Origin: Pipra filicauda
Taxonomy: Eukaryota; Chordata; Aves; Passeriformes; Pipridae
Direction of reading: 5' to 3'
Length of the DNA: 64,000 nt
Assembly (NCBI RefSeq): GCF_003945595.2
Contig: NW_024104292.1
Coordinates: 1,798,001 to 1,862,000 of the forward strand
Part shown: positions 1 through 10,632 of the stretch, in pieces
Layout: every line of letters begins with the position of its first letter
Position numbering within the stretch: position 1 is the stretch's first letter
Program-made: the position numbers and the translations under genes
Notes under the pieces: model-generated
Database searches by the model: none
What the model was told of the DNA's origin: nothing
What the model saw: the letters and a program-made list of their open reading frames with translations, nothing else

Positions 1-150
1 GATGCCCCATCCCTGGAAGTGTTCCAAGGCCAGACTGGATGATGGGTTTTGAGCAACCTGATGTAGTGGAAGGTGTCCCTGCCCATAGTGTGGGGTTGGA
101 ACTAGCTGATCTATAAGGTCCCTTCCAATACAAACCATTCTAGGATTGCA
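1..150 (+). mobile_element. CR1 LINE, 3' end fragment
   Basis: Visible is the standard 3' end of an avian CR1: GATGCCCCATCCCTGGAAGT, then the GTGGAAGGTGTCCCTGCCCA block, then the AAGGTCCCTTCCAA and AACCATTCTAGGATTG tail. The 5' side runs off the window, so its true length is unknown. CR1 copies are usually 5'-truncated and carry no functional gene at this length. Substitutions from the consensus I remember are moderate, so this is neither the youngest nor the oldest copy here. Confidence 0.93.
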
Positions 151-1673
151 CGAAATATGAAGACTCAACAAAGAATTTCACCCTGTGGCAGAACACAAAG
201 GCATCCTCTTAAGACTCTGGGTGCTGTGATTTGTTTAAGCAATGTGGGACATAATCATGTTTAATATTAAAAAGATATCAATGCAACATATCTGATAGCA
301 AAACCGACATTTATGCTGTCATTATATGCACTTATCATCAAATATAATCTGTACTATCATGCGAAGTGCTCATACGGTTTGAAGGCAAAAATGTATGTTC
401 AATGTTATTTAGAAATATTAATAAGCTCTTTTATTTTAAGATGTAAAGCATTAATAGTTGTTCTGAAGAGGGCTTGCTTTTAACCTTTAACAACATTGAA
501 GTGTCTGTAATTTTTATCAGTTTAGATTTTGACTGAGCTAAAGTCCTGAAGCTACAATTAAACTTGCAGCTACCTTCTCTCACTAGGCTTCCTGCAACAG
601 TTGGAATAATCTTTGAAGTCTGCAAAGACATGGAAGAAACATTATTTATGGCTGGTTTGCACAGTGCAAGCAGAGACAAGTTGTGTTGTGCATTTCCAGA
701 GTTGGTGACAGATCATTTCTCACCAGCACTACAGGAAGTCATCAAAACTATTTCCCCCTCCCCAGATGCTCTACAGGACCAAGCTAAGAAGCTGGAAATG
801 CTGCAGGGCAGGATTTCAAGAGCTCTGAATGGCCCCAAACCAACTCTTACTACAGTCAGCATTAAACCGCACCACCAGCTCCACTGAAGACAAAAGTGAT
901 CTAACTCAGCCTTTTGATGGCTACCTGCCTGGAAAGCCCAGCACATCTAAGGATGGGCTGCTAAACCCATTTAAAAATAAATCTAAAAATCAGGGGTGCT
1001 TTTCAAAAGCAGGGAGAAATCTGCTTAGATAGTAAAAAAGGAAGGAGGATCTCAGTCCAGAGGAGCCACCCCACATTTTGCCACATCTCTCTGACCACCT
1101 CCACAGCCAAAGGATGGAGCAGTGGACTCTGCAGAGGCAGAGGGACAGCACCACTGAACCCTTGCAGCAGAGACTGCACTGTGTTGGCAAACATGTAATG
1201 ATCAAGGCAACACTCACTGATGTCAAAAGAAGTTATGCTCATGCACTGACAGTCATACAATTAGTAGTGTCATCATCTAGGAAAAAGAAATAAAATATTT
1301 TCTCCTAGGCAAAGCCAATGGTGTTTTTCATTTGTGTTAACTTGCTCTAAGTGCCTGCAGGGTCCATGCCTTTGATTTACTGTGGATGACAGACAGTACA
1401 GGCATAGTTTATGTATAATTATTATAGTAGTCAGGCTCATACACCAAGAACATCAGCAAAAACAACAACAGCTCAATAAGACAATGGAGAATTTTCCAAC
1501 ACAAAACTCTACATCTCTCTACATCTCTGCAACGCTACTCAAGGTCTGCTCTTGATTCTTTCAAGAAAAAAAAAAAAAGAGTGAAATCAGAAAGTTTTCA
1601 TATAGGTGGTAGCCTTGCTACTAATCCCATGCAACACCAATTTCACCCAAAATAACCCTGTATTTTGTAGTTT
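151..1673. other. Mostly unique sequence between two CR1 copies
   Basis: Outside the possible broken exon at 537-1293, this is AT-rich sequence with no recognisable repeat or gene. There is an A-tract at about 1565-1578. No splice-site pair stands out. Confidence 0.6.
537..1293 (+). pseudogene. Broken coding-like stretch, possible pseudogene exon
   Basis: Three open segments follow each other on the + strand. The first (537-887) is open from just after a TGA and encodes a balanced, protein-like composition including PELVTDHFSPALQEVIK and a Leu/Lys-rich helix-like part (ALQDQAKKLEMLQ). The second (829-1028) is in the next frame and reads like a Ser/Thr/Lys/Pro-rich disordered linker. After two adjacent stops, TAG and TAA at 1029-1034, the same frame stays open to a TAA near 1291, ending in SSSRKKK, with an overlapping AATAAA. 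One small indel around 830-880 plus two C-to-T changes (CAG to TAG, CAA to TAA) would explain all breaks, which suggests a decayed last exon or processed copy. I do not recognise the family. ORFs this long also arise by chance, so the call is weak. Confidence 0.25.
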
Positions 1674-2392
1674 TCATAGAATCATTAAGTTTGGAAAAGA
1701 CCTCTAAGATCACCAAGTCCAAGCATTAACCCAGCACTGCCAAGTTACCACTAAACCATGTCCCCAAGTGCCACATCTACACACTCCTTAAATCTGTTCA
1801 GAGATGGTGACTCAACCCTGGGCAGCCTCTTCCAATGCTTGACAGCCCTTTTCATGAAGAAGTTTTTCCTAATATCCACTCTAAACCTCTACTGGCATAA
1901 CTGGACATCATTTCCTCTTGTCCTATGGCTTTCTACTTTGTGGAAGAGATCAACCCCCAGCTGGCTACAATCTCCTTCCAGGTAGTTGTAGAGAATGAGA
2001 AGGTCTCCCCTGAGCCTCTTTTTCTCCAGGTTAAATAAACCCAGCATCCTCAGTCCCTTCTCATCAGACTTGTGCTCCAGACTCTTCCCCAGCTCCATCG
2101 CCCTTCTCTGGACATGCTCCAGCATTTCAATGTCTTTCTTGGAGTGAAGGGCCCAAAACTGAACTCAGGATTTGAGGTGTGGCCTCACCACTGCCGAGTA
2201 CAGGGGAACAATCACTGCCCTGGTCCTGCTGGCCACACTATTGCTGATCCAAGCTAGGATGCCGTCAGCCTTCTTTGCCACCTGGGCACACTGCTGGTTC
2301 ATGTTCATCTGTTGTCAACCAGTACACCCTAGTCCTTTTCCACCAGGCAGATTTCCTGCCACTCTGCCCCAAGCCTGTAGCATTGCATATGA
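1674..2392 (-). mobile_element. CR1 LINE, about 0.7 kb, C-terminal RT region to 3' end
   Basis: Read on the minus strand this is a CR1 from the C-terminal part of the reverse-transcriptase ORF to the 3' tail (ATAGAATCATTAAGTTTGG on the + strand at the tail end). The minus frame at 1889-2125 still reads [20 protein letters not shown], a well known CR1 ORF2 C-terminal segment, preceded by HVQRRA. The 3' UTR has the 'ACATGGTTTAGTGG' block typical of one avian CR1 group, also present in the copy at 10633-11003. The copy is 5'-truncated. After about 2392 the sequence no longer follows the CR1 consensus. It is not functional. Confidence 0.92.
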
Positions 2393-5300
2393 AGTTAAGA
2401 AAAATAAGCAAGATAAGAATAGCATGTCTGTCCCACCACCACTGGATGCATATTCTAGTCCAGCACCCAGCAAGTCCTCCCTCCAGCTCAGCCCTTGAGT
2501 TCAAGCACTGAAGAGAATACAGTACTTAAGGTTTAGACAATATTCAGAGCAAAGTATATAATAATAATTATCATCAATTCTCTGAATTGCACTTATTTAA
2601 AAAAAAAAAAGCAAACCGCAAACCCAGAAGCTGGAAGTCCATGCAGATCTCAAAGTAATGGTTTGAACAACAGCCCAGCAAGGTTTGCTTAGATCCCTCT
2701 TCACAGCACTGCCATCTTTTGCATCCTCACAGTACTAACAGTGCCCAAAACTTACTTGCCCCGACATACACATTCAGATGTTAACGACTCGTGAGACTTC
2801 AGGGTCTAATACGATACCTGTTACAATATATATAATCTTTTATACTGGGATAAAATGAGGCCTACACACTTATCTCAATTAAATGAGAAAATGAGAATTC
2901 TGTTTTAGATGCATAAATCCTCATAGCAAAAGAGCTAAGAGACATTAATAAGCTGTAATTTGTAACAGTTTAAATATTCTCCTTATTTAAGTCTTTAAAA
3001 GTAAGGAATAAGAATGCTCATGCAAGACAGGCTACTTAGTTTCACAGTAGTTTATATTTTCATTTCTTTTGTCATCATACACAAGTAAAATACCAAAAAG
3101 TCTGGGGTGAATGCACGGTAGAAGAATGTACTGCAAAGAAAAACTGTCTGCACTGGAATTACAGAGACCAAAGTGTTTCCACTGTAAAAAGAAAAAAAAT
3201 TTAAAAATCAGAGAGATTCAAATACCTCATTCCCAGTCAACGTTTTTGTTATATGTTAACAAACTCTCTTCTATTCCACTGAATATAATAAACTGGAGCA
3301 ACACATTCCTGTTGAAAAGACCACTTTCATTACATGGCCATGACCTGGACCAGCTTTCAATCAGCACTGATTAAATGCATATTCTGACGTTCTGTATCAC
3401 ATACCTTCCAAGTTGTGGAAGAAAGGTATCAAACACGTCCATTTTGTCGCTGTCATTTAACACAAAAATTCATCTGGATGCTAAATATATGAAGTGTCTC
3501 TGAGAATAGCTCACTAGATCACACACACATAGAAAACTCAGTGTGCACAGGCTAAGTAGGGTTGAATTAATGAATGTACTGTTGCTTCACATATTTAATG
3601 TCTGTCACTAAACCGATAATTTGCAAATACAGAAGCAGGGACTGGGGGACGCACTGGCTACAGCCACTGACAGATCCCTCCTTGCAGTTTCAAGAAGCTA
3701 ATTGTGCTCAGTTCAGAGTTCTTGATTCGTGTTCCTGGAATGACTCAGGACACAAGCAACGAGACAATCAGCATGTGTCCACATTTGGGCTTTTGTTTCC
3801 ACTCCTATCTACCCTGATTTCCTTCCCAGGAATGCTGTGCTTGTGAAAGACACAGCATGACATCCTAAGAGACTTCTATCTTCTCTGCCTAACAGACACA
3901 GTCTGGGTGGCAGCAGAAAAGCAAAAACTTCCCTAGAGCATACAGTAGGATTACCAACAAGAAGGAAGAACTACTTCTGGATTGAAGCTTTGGCCCATTG
4001 TCATCTATGGCAAAGCTGAAGTCAGCACAGCCAGGATTTCACCTCTGTTGCAGCAATTTTGAGTCCCTGCTCATTCTGCCTTGGGACTTCCAGCCAGCAC
4101 AGTAAGGCTGCCTTAACAGCGCCAAAAGCTTTTGTGTTATGAACTGCAGGCAGAAGTCATGAAACCCTCCACATAAGCAACCAAATACTCATCAAACAGT
4201 TAAGAAATTTAAGACACTTGAAGACCCTATAAGGGATTCAAATGCGGATCCAGAAGCACGATGTTTCATATTGGCACACCATTCTAAAACAAATCTTTTC
4301 CTAACCAACTTTCTGTCCTTCAGAAAAACCTGTCAGTAAATACAAGCAGTATGACTGCAGTTGGCATGTGTCAGAGGACATTTCAGAACTCAGCACAGAA
4401 ATATATCTGTAGTGGAACAGCAGCTACAAACTGCTCCTAAAAAGCAATGGCTAGACACCCTAACTCTCTCCTAATTGCTTATTTCATTGTATTTGACAGA
4501 ATCCATCAACCAGAGTATATCAGGTCACAATAGTGCAACATGGTAGGAGCCATGACAATGAAACCTGGTGGAACAGAAGACCCTTGCCTCAGAAATAAGC
4601 AAGCCAGCACTTAAGGAAAATGGGAGTGCTATACCCCATCACAGTCCGGCACATAGGATAAGAACACAGTAACACATCACACAGTTCAGGAATCATCCTG
4701 CATACCATCAGCACACAGGTATGGAGTACAGTCATTACAATGTCAACAGATTCTATGTTATTCTTCTGTTTAAAAAAAACAGGAACAAAAATAAATAAAA
4801 GTATGATTTGCTGCATCAAGGCAAGTACAGCCAACCTGCTGATTTTCTACAACGCTAGCACCACCAAAGGATCAAACAGAGGGATATCCCCAGTTTACAG
4901 TGTTGCAGTACCCTGGCTCCTACCTGGCTCTCTCAACAAGACTCCAGTGTTTTTGGAATGCAAGGATCACACCTGTAAGCTCTTTCTCAGCAGCACTCTC
5001 CAAAGGCAACCTGGCTCCGGAAGGATCATTCCTTCTCTCCTTGCATCCACCACCAAGTCCTCTCCAAGCAACAAAAGTAAATTTTTGTTCAACTGAAGGA
5101 TAAGCCCTCTGACTGTAAGCAGGAAAAAAAAAAAAAAAAGACAGACAACAACTAGCCAGGCTATTTTGCCTTGTTCTGCTTTCCCAACTAATGCTTACAC
5201 CATCCCTACAACTGCTCCAGACCAGGAATGAGTCCTCAGTGAAAGCACTGACTCCAGGCAGCAACTAGGAAATGGTGCAGTAACCCTGCTCTGCATTCCT

Positions 5301-5489
5301 CATAGTTCACCCTCTCCTGATTTTTAATTCCTTTGCTGAGAACTCAACCCAAATTTCATAAAGCAAAGCATTTGCTAAATGAGACATAAGTTTAAAAGCC
5401 TATGCAGAGGACTCCTTCTCTTTTTATTTCTTTCTCTCCTTCTTTCCCTCTTTCTTTCTGCTGGACAGAGGTTGGTTAAGAATACATGA
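2393..5489. other. Unique AT-rich sequence, nothing recognised
   Basis: There is no coding exon, RNA gene or repeat I can name. A-tracts occur at about 2599-2610 and 5123-5139. Short open frames here have no protein-like features. Confidence 0.55.
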
Positions 5490-5760
5490 ATCCTGATCAA
5501 ACGATGCACCTCGCTAAGCTGTCTGACAGCGCTGCAAACGGAAAGCAAATGAGTACGAAGAGAAGCATTCATTTTCTCGAGTCCCTTCCGTTTAACCACA
5601 CTTGATGCTTTAGTGCCTCTGCCGGGATGCCAGCGCTGACTTGCCTTTATGTCCCATTTACTTGTATTTATTTTAATTGGACCTGGGACTAAGGACACTC
5701 GGCAACGCTTAATCGTCCCGACGACAAAGCAAAGGCACGAACCCCCCACGGGCAAAAATT
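5490..5760. promoter_or_regulatory. CpG-retaining shore left of the CpG island
   Basis: CpG dinucleotides become frequent from about 5501 to 5752 (for example in ACGATGCACCTCGC, GCCGGGATG and CGTCCCGACGAC), although overall GC is only moderate. In bird DNA, CpG is normally depleted, so keeping it suggests an unmethylated extension of the promoter island or sequence under constraint. A TAAT-rich block at about 5660-5690 sits inside it. A minus-strand open frame of 126 codons covers the segment but ends in low-complexity Arg/Lys/Glu and is not convincing as protein. Confidence 0.45.
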
Positions 5761-7064
5761 AAAAAAAAAAATAAAAACAAAAAAAGGGAAAAGGCACCCA
5801 CTGATGCATTCCTTGTGGCTTTCTTTTCCTTCTGCAAATAATCCAGCGGGGTTCAAAAAGTGGGCAGGGGAGGCTGGATTACTTCCTTTCAATAGAAGTT
5901 AGAGCTAGGAGAACCACGTTTAACCCATCCCCAGCCGGAGCAAGTTCCCTTCGCACAGATGCACACTCCGGGCATGCCTCTGGCCTTGCACACACATATA
6001 TTTACACGGAGACACACAGACACTCACACACCCTTGTGGCGCCGAGTTTCGGGCGCCCTTGGGACGCAGAGGGCAGTCCCCCGACAGCGCGGAGGGGATG
6101 GGGACCCTCCTGCCTCTGCTCCGCGGAGCCCGGAGCGACCAGCCCCAACAAAGCCCGGCAGGGGCGGGGGGGACATGGCTGCTGCCCCCGCTGTCCCCGG
6201 ACAGGGCGCTCTCCCAGGTCCAAACAGCGCCCCGGCGCTGGAGCCTGCGAACAGGGAGGGCAAGGCGAATCCTTCCTCCTAAAAACATTGAGGAAAAAAC
6301 AGAGAGACAGACAGACAAAACGAAATACGAACAGGCAGGTCTCCCGGTAACATTAGTCTCTCCTCATCCCAAGCAGCTGCAGCCAGTCCCCAGGCTCAGC
6401 CAAGAGCAACTGCAGCTGAAGAGCAGCGACAGACACGCACACCCCCTCTTGCCCTCGCTCGCTCCCTGCTGCAAGTTTAAAACAACAAAAAAGAATAACT
6501 GAAAAGGTAGTGAGGAAAATTTAAAACATGAAAACCCAGCTCTTGCCTACTTGCGAGCTAAACCCCCGTGCGAAACGGGGAGCGCACCGAGGGCATCCGC
6601 CCGCCGCTGCACCTTGCACGGCAAAGAGGGAGCGCGACCGGCCGCTGACAGGGAGCGGAGCGGGGACGGGAGCGGGACACGGGAACAGTGCAGAGACGGC
6701 GCCGCGGCGGAGTCCCCGAGGCAGAAGTTTCCCCGAGTCGCGGCCGCAGCCCCCAGCGCCCCCGCGCACCGCCGAGTTTGCCCGGCGGAAAGTTTCTCCG
6801 CCATCCCCTCGGCGCCCCTCCCCGGCCCCAGGCGGGTACGCACCGGCCGGCTCAGCTCCGGGCGCTGGCCCGCGGCCTCCCGCGCCGGGTCTCCATGCCG
6901 CCTTAGGCGCCGCCGGGGCTGTGGCGGGAGAGAGGCAGTGAGCGGAGTGGAGCGACCCCCGCCCGGCGCCGCGCCGAGCTCAGCGCAGCCCAGCCCAGCG
7001 CAGCCTGCCGGGAGCGCAGCCCGCGCCCGCCTCCCGCCCGCGGGGAGGGACCGCGCCGCCGCCA

Positions 7065-7092
7065 CCGCCCGCCCCCGCCCCGCCCGCCGCGG
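7065..7092. promoter_or_regulatory. GC-box cluster (Sp1/KLF type)
   Basis: Overlapping CCGCCC, CCCCGCCCC and CGCCCGCC units occupy 28 bases in the densest part of the CpG island. This is the kind of element bound by Sp/KLF zinc-finger factors in TATA-less promoters. The assignment is from motif only. Confidence 0.55.
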
Positions 7093-7141
7093 GGCTCCCA
7101 CCGCCCGGCACCGGCTCCGGGGAGGTCGAGGAGGCGCTCCC

Positions 7142-7177
7142 GGAATGTATGTTCTCCACGGGACTCGCCCAAGGTCA
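7142..7177 (+). promoter_or_regulatory. TEAD-like and nuclear-receptor half-site motifs
   Basis: GGAATGT at 7142-7148 matches the TEAD/MCAT core, and AAGGTCA at 7171-7177 matches the ERR/SF-1 type half-site. Both sit just outside the GC-box cluster inside the CpG island. Single short motifs are common by chance, so this is only a suggestion about regulation. Confidence 0.25.
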
Positions 7178-7510
7178 TCCGCTGCCGGCGAAGCGCCGAG
7201 CCGCCCAGTGTTCCCGCGCGGCCCTCGGGGGTCGCCGCTTCTCTCCTGCCGCCGGGCGGTCGGGCGCTCACCGCCCCCGTCCCTGTCCGGATCGGCGCGG
7301 CTTCACTTGCACCCCGAGCCCCGCCGGTGTGCCGGGGAGCGGTGGGAGCTGGGTCCCCTCGCTGGGCAGCCCCCCGCCCGGCCTACTTCCGAGCGGCCAG
7401 CCCCGGATGGCCGCTGTCTGAGCACGGGGCAGGCTCCGGGGTACCAGCCCGGTTGCAACGTGCCTCTGAGCGTAGTTGGGCGACTGAGCCGCACGTTTGC
7501 GATAGTCTGC

Positions 7511-8395
7511 GACACCTGTCCAAAGAGCTGCTCTCTTTGGCTTTAGTAGGGAGGAAATGTATTTAGTGCCTTCTGCACTTGTGAATTTATATCCAAGTTC
7601 TCATGCTGCCTATTTTAATAGGATGTTGTGATGAGGAACCTGTTTGATCATCTGTTCAGTTCATTTCCTTCAGTAGCAGTGGAGCCCAAGCTGCTGCCTG
7701 ACCAGGTATCTCCTTCAAGAAAGAAAGAGAGAAATCACTTTCATGTTCTTTTTCCTTCTTTCCCCCCCCCTTCCTTTTCTACCTTCAGCTGTTCTCTCCT
7801 CTGCAAGAGCTTTGAAATGCTGCTAATTTTGTTTGTTTTCTAGTCTCCTGTTCTTTCACTTTGTCCATGCCTCCCACTTGGCTGCAGGTCACAACTGCTA
7901 AACCAAAAGTACAGGTAAGAAGGTCCCTGTGAGGACCAGCAGTGTAATGCCTGTCACTGATTCCATAAAACACTCATGCCCCAGGCAATCTGCTGCTGTA
8001 ATTTAGTGTGAAGGTGAAAAAACAAGTAAGCAAACAAAACCAACCAGCAACTCCACACTAATCACAGGGACCAGGGTAATAACCAACAAAGCAGAAGGGC
8101 ATGGGCTGCACTGTGAAAAATAAGAAGGAAAATAAATACATAAATTGCTTGTAAAATTTAGCAGCTAAAATTAAAAATTCTGCAATGAAAGCATGTAACA
8201 AAGCCCAGCTTTGTCTAAAATCTACAATAGAGTTAATGATTTTATACCCACCACCTGGTTGCATTGGTCATGGAAGGTGATCCTGTGCATTTAGAAGTCA
8301 CAAGTTCAGAGCCTCACTGTGTCACTCATTAAATGAACACAGAAAGGAGATGTCCTATTCCAAAAAGCCCATAATCCACATCAACAAGACAAATT
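7511..8395. other. Right shore of the CpG island and unique sequence
   Basis: CpG content falls off after about 7510. An 8-bp perfect inverted repeat (CCAAAGAG/CTCTTTGG, 5-nt loop) lies at 7520-7540. Pyrimidine-rich stretches followed by AG, and donor-like sites ACCAG|GTATCT near 7706 and TACAG|GTAAGA near 7914, are present, but no exon can be established. A short C-run occurs at about 7763-7770. Confidence 0.5.
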
Positions 8396-8399
8396 TAGA

Positions 8400-8525
8400 G
8401 TGGGAGGAAAGTGTATTATGCTGCAGATGGTACTGAGAAAGAAACCGATTTGCCCAAGGTCAGGCAGGAAGTCTGTGGCAGAGCCAAGAACTAAACACGA
8501 GTCTCCTGAAACTCAGACTAAAAAT
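8400..8525 (-). mobile_element. MIR-like SINE fragment
   Basis: The segment with GATTTGCCCAAGGTCAGGCA, then GTCTGTGGCAGAGCCAAGAA, then the GAGTCTCCTGA block, is the reverse complement of the CORE/MIR SINE central region (tRNA-derived, spread before the amniote split). This and its high divergence make it an ancient inactive fossil. The ends are approximate. Confidence 0.75.
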
Positions 8526-9682
8526 AATGTTTGATAAATGCACATGAACTCCAGAAAACACACATTACACAGATAATAATCTTTTGACCAGTATTTTGGA
8601 GTTATTGGACTCCATTTTATTATAATTTTCAACTGCACTGATAACTGAATGGTCACTTTCTAAATTTAAACCACATTATTTGAAAGTCCTCTACCCAGAA
8701 ATTCCTATCATGAAACAAAAGGCACTGACAGATAGCATCTGGGCCAACGCAGATGCTTTCTGTGTGTGTCTGCTTCTGCTGCCCCATTCCAAAAGTGGAA
8801 CCAACCAGAAGGTGTCCAACTCTGCACCTTAGTCCTGGGAGGGGGAGATCCTGCTCCTCATAGTGTTTTCCTGAGGCTCTAAGGGGCTGTGTTGTCCACA
8901 ACCACACTCTTCCCGGTAGCAGTACTCTGGATTTAATCTCATATTCCATCGTCCCCTGTTTAGCCCCATTAAAATGTGCCCTGAAATACAGCTTTCATTC
9001 GCTCTTATGGCACACTTGTCTCAGAAGGTGCCTTCCATGTGTCCTCTTTCTATTTCAACTCCCCCTTGCTGGTTTTCTTAGCCAGTGCAGATGTGTTTCT
9101 TGCAATGCAAAACCCACACAAGTGGAAAACAACAGTAACATCATGTTGCACCCTTCAGGCACCCTTATTTGTCACTTTAGGAAAGTTATTTACACATATC
9201 TTTAATGGATTTTACAATGTATAAATGCTAATGAGTGTTAGTAGAAGCAGTTAATGCAGTTTTCCTAATTAATCAATCCTACCAACATGGTAATGATTTC
9301 TGTTGTTCTTCTGGAGCTTCCTCCAGCAGGGAGTGAGCTCTGTTGATTAGCAAGACCATTTTACATGTATATAACATTTTTGTTCATCTATAACAATCTC
9401 ATTATTGTATTTTTTTTTCAGGGAGGTGAGCAGTTCCCAAATTATGCTTAATGAATAACTAGGGCAGAAAGAATCGCATTATCACCCATATCACCATTTT
9501 ATAGCTGTGTATCAGTTCAGTAAAATTTACACTGTTGTGGAAGAGGATTGGGAGCGGGTTGGATGAGATGCCCCAAATCAGGTAGCAAGACAGGGATGGC
9601 CAGCAGCAAAGCTCCAGCTTCACACCTCAGAATAATTTGCTCTTTTACAGCAGGCCTTTAAAAGGAAAGAGCTTCAAATGAC
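8526..9682. other. Unique sequence, nothing recognised
   Basis: AT-rich sequence with no supported gene or repeat. A T-run occurs at about 9411-9418. Confidence 0.55.
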
Positions 9683-10604
9683 TGTTTAACATCTTTGTTG
9701 GTGACATGAATGGATTGAGTGCACACACAGCAAGTTTGCCAATGGTACAAAGCTTTGTGCTGCAGTTGACACGCTGGAGGGAAAGGGATACCATCCAGAG
9801 GGACCTGGACTGGCTTGAGAGGTGGGCCCATGCGAACCTCATGAAGTTCAACAAGACAAAGTGCAAGGTCCTGCACATGGGACAGAGCAATCCTAAGCAC
9901 AAATACAGACTGGGCAGAGGGTGTATTGAGAGCAGTCTTGAGGAGAAGGCCTTGGGGTATTGGTTGATGAGAAACTCAACATGACCCAGTAATGTGTGCT
10001 GGCAGCCCAGAAGGCCAACTGCATCCTGGACTGCATCAAAAGAAGCATGACTAACAGGTTGAGGGAGGTGATTCTCTCTCTCTACTCCACTCTCGTGAGA
10101 CCCCACCTGAAGTACTGTATCCAGCTCTGGGGCCCCCAAAATAAGAACAACGTGGACCTGTTGGAGTGAGTCCAGAGGAGGGATGGAGCGTGTGTCCTAT
10201 GAAGACAGGCTGAGACACTTGCGATTTTTCATCCTGGAAAAGAGAAGGCCCTCGGAAAGCTTATGGCAGCCTTTCAGTACTTGAAGGGTGCTACAAGAAA
10301 GCTGAAGAGGGACTTTTTACAAGGTCGTGTAGTTATAGGCATGGGGGGCAATGGCTTTAACCTGAAAGAGAGCAGATTTAAGTTAGATATGAAGAAGAAA
10401 TTCTTTACTGTGAGGGTAGTGAGTCACTGACATAGGTTGCCCAAAGAAGTTGGCGATGCCCCATCCCTGGAAGTGTTCAAGGACAGGTTGGATGGGGCTT
10501 TGAGCAACATGTTCTAGTGGAAGTTTCCCATGGCAGTGGCATTGGAACTAGAAGACTTTTAAAGGTCCTTTCCAACCCAAAGCATTCTATGGTATGATAC
10601 AACT
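9683..10604 (+). mobile_element. CR1 LINE, about 0.9 kb, RT C-terminus to 3' end
   Basis: This is a 5'-truncated CR1 in plus orientation. The frame at 9706-9984 encodes the C-terminal part of the CR1 reverse-transcriptase ORF, including ANLMKFNKTKCKVLHMG and the RDLDWLERWA motif. The rest follows in shifted frames to the 3' UTR, with GATGCCCCATCCCTGGAAGT near 10455 and a tail near 10580-10600. Frameshifts and stops rule out activity. A second CR1 of another group follows directly. Confidence 0.93.
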
Positions 10605-10632
10605 ATTGGAAAGATGGTAATGTGATTAGTTT

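Larger units (their letters stand above)
6030..7510. promoter_or_regulatory. CpG island, probable gene promoter and first-exon region
   Basis: About 1.5 kb is very rich in G+C and CpG, densest from roughly 6550 to 7420, in sharp contrast to both flanks. Islands of this kind mark promoters and first exons of most broadly expressed and developmental vertebrate genes. GC boxes cluster at 7065-7092. No coding first exon can be picked: several frames are open on both strands because stop codons are rare in such sequence, and none encodes a family I recognise. Direction is unresolved. A minus-strand ATGGCGGAG at 6804-6796 looks like a YY1/initiator-type element, while a clear minus-strand donor-like GTGAGC lies near 7270. 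Plus-strand donor-like sites are weaker. It could also serve a bidirectional pair. Confidence 0.88.

Noticed and set aside
5375..5755. 126-codon minus frame left of the island
   Set aside because: It ends in Arg/Lys/Glu low complexity from a pyrimidine-rich tract, and no family is recognised.
6547..7101. 184-codon minus open frame in the CpG island
   Set aside because: Same compositional cause. The internal MAEKLSAG start has a good context but leads to no recognisable protein.
6551..7546. 331-codon plus open frame in the CpG island
   Set aside because: Pro/Arg/Ala/Gly-rich, no domain, and other frames on both strands are also open. GC-rich DNA has few stop codons, so length carries little weight.
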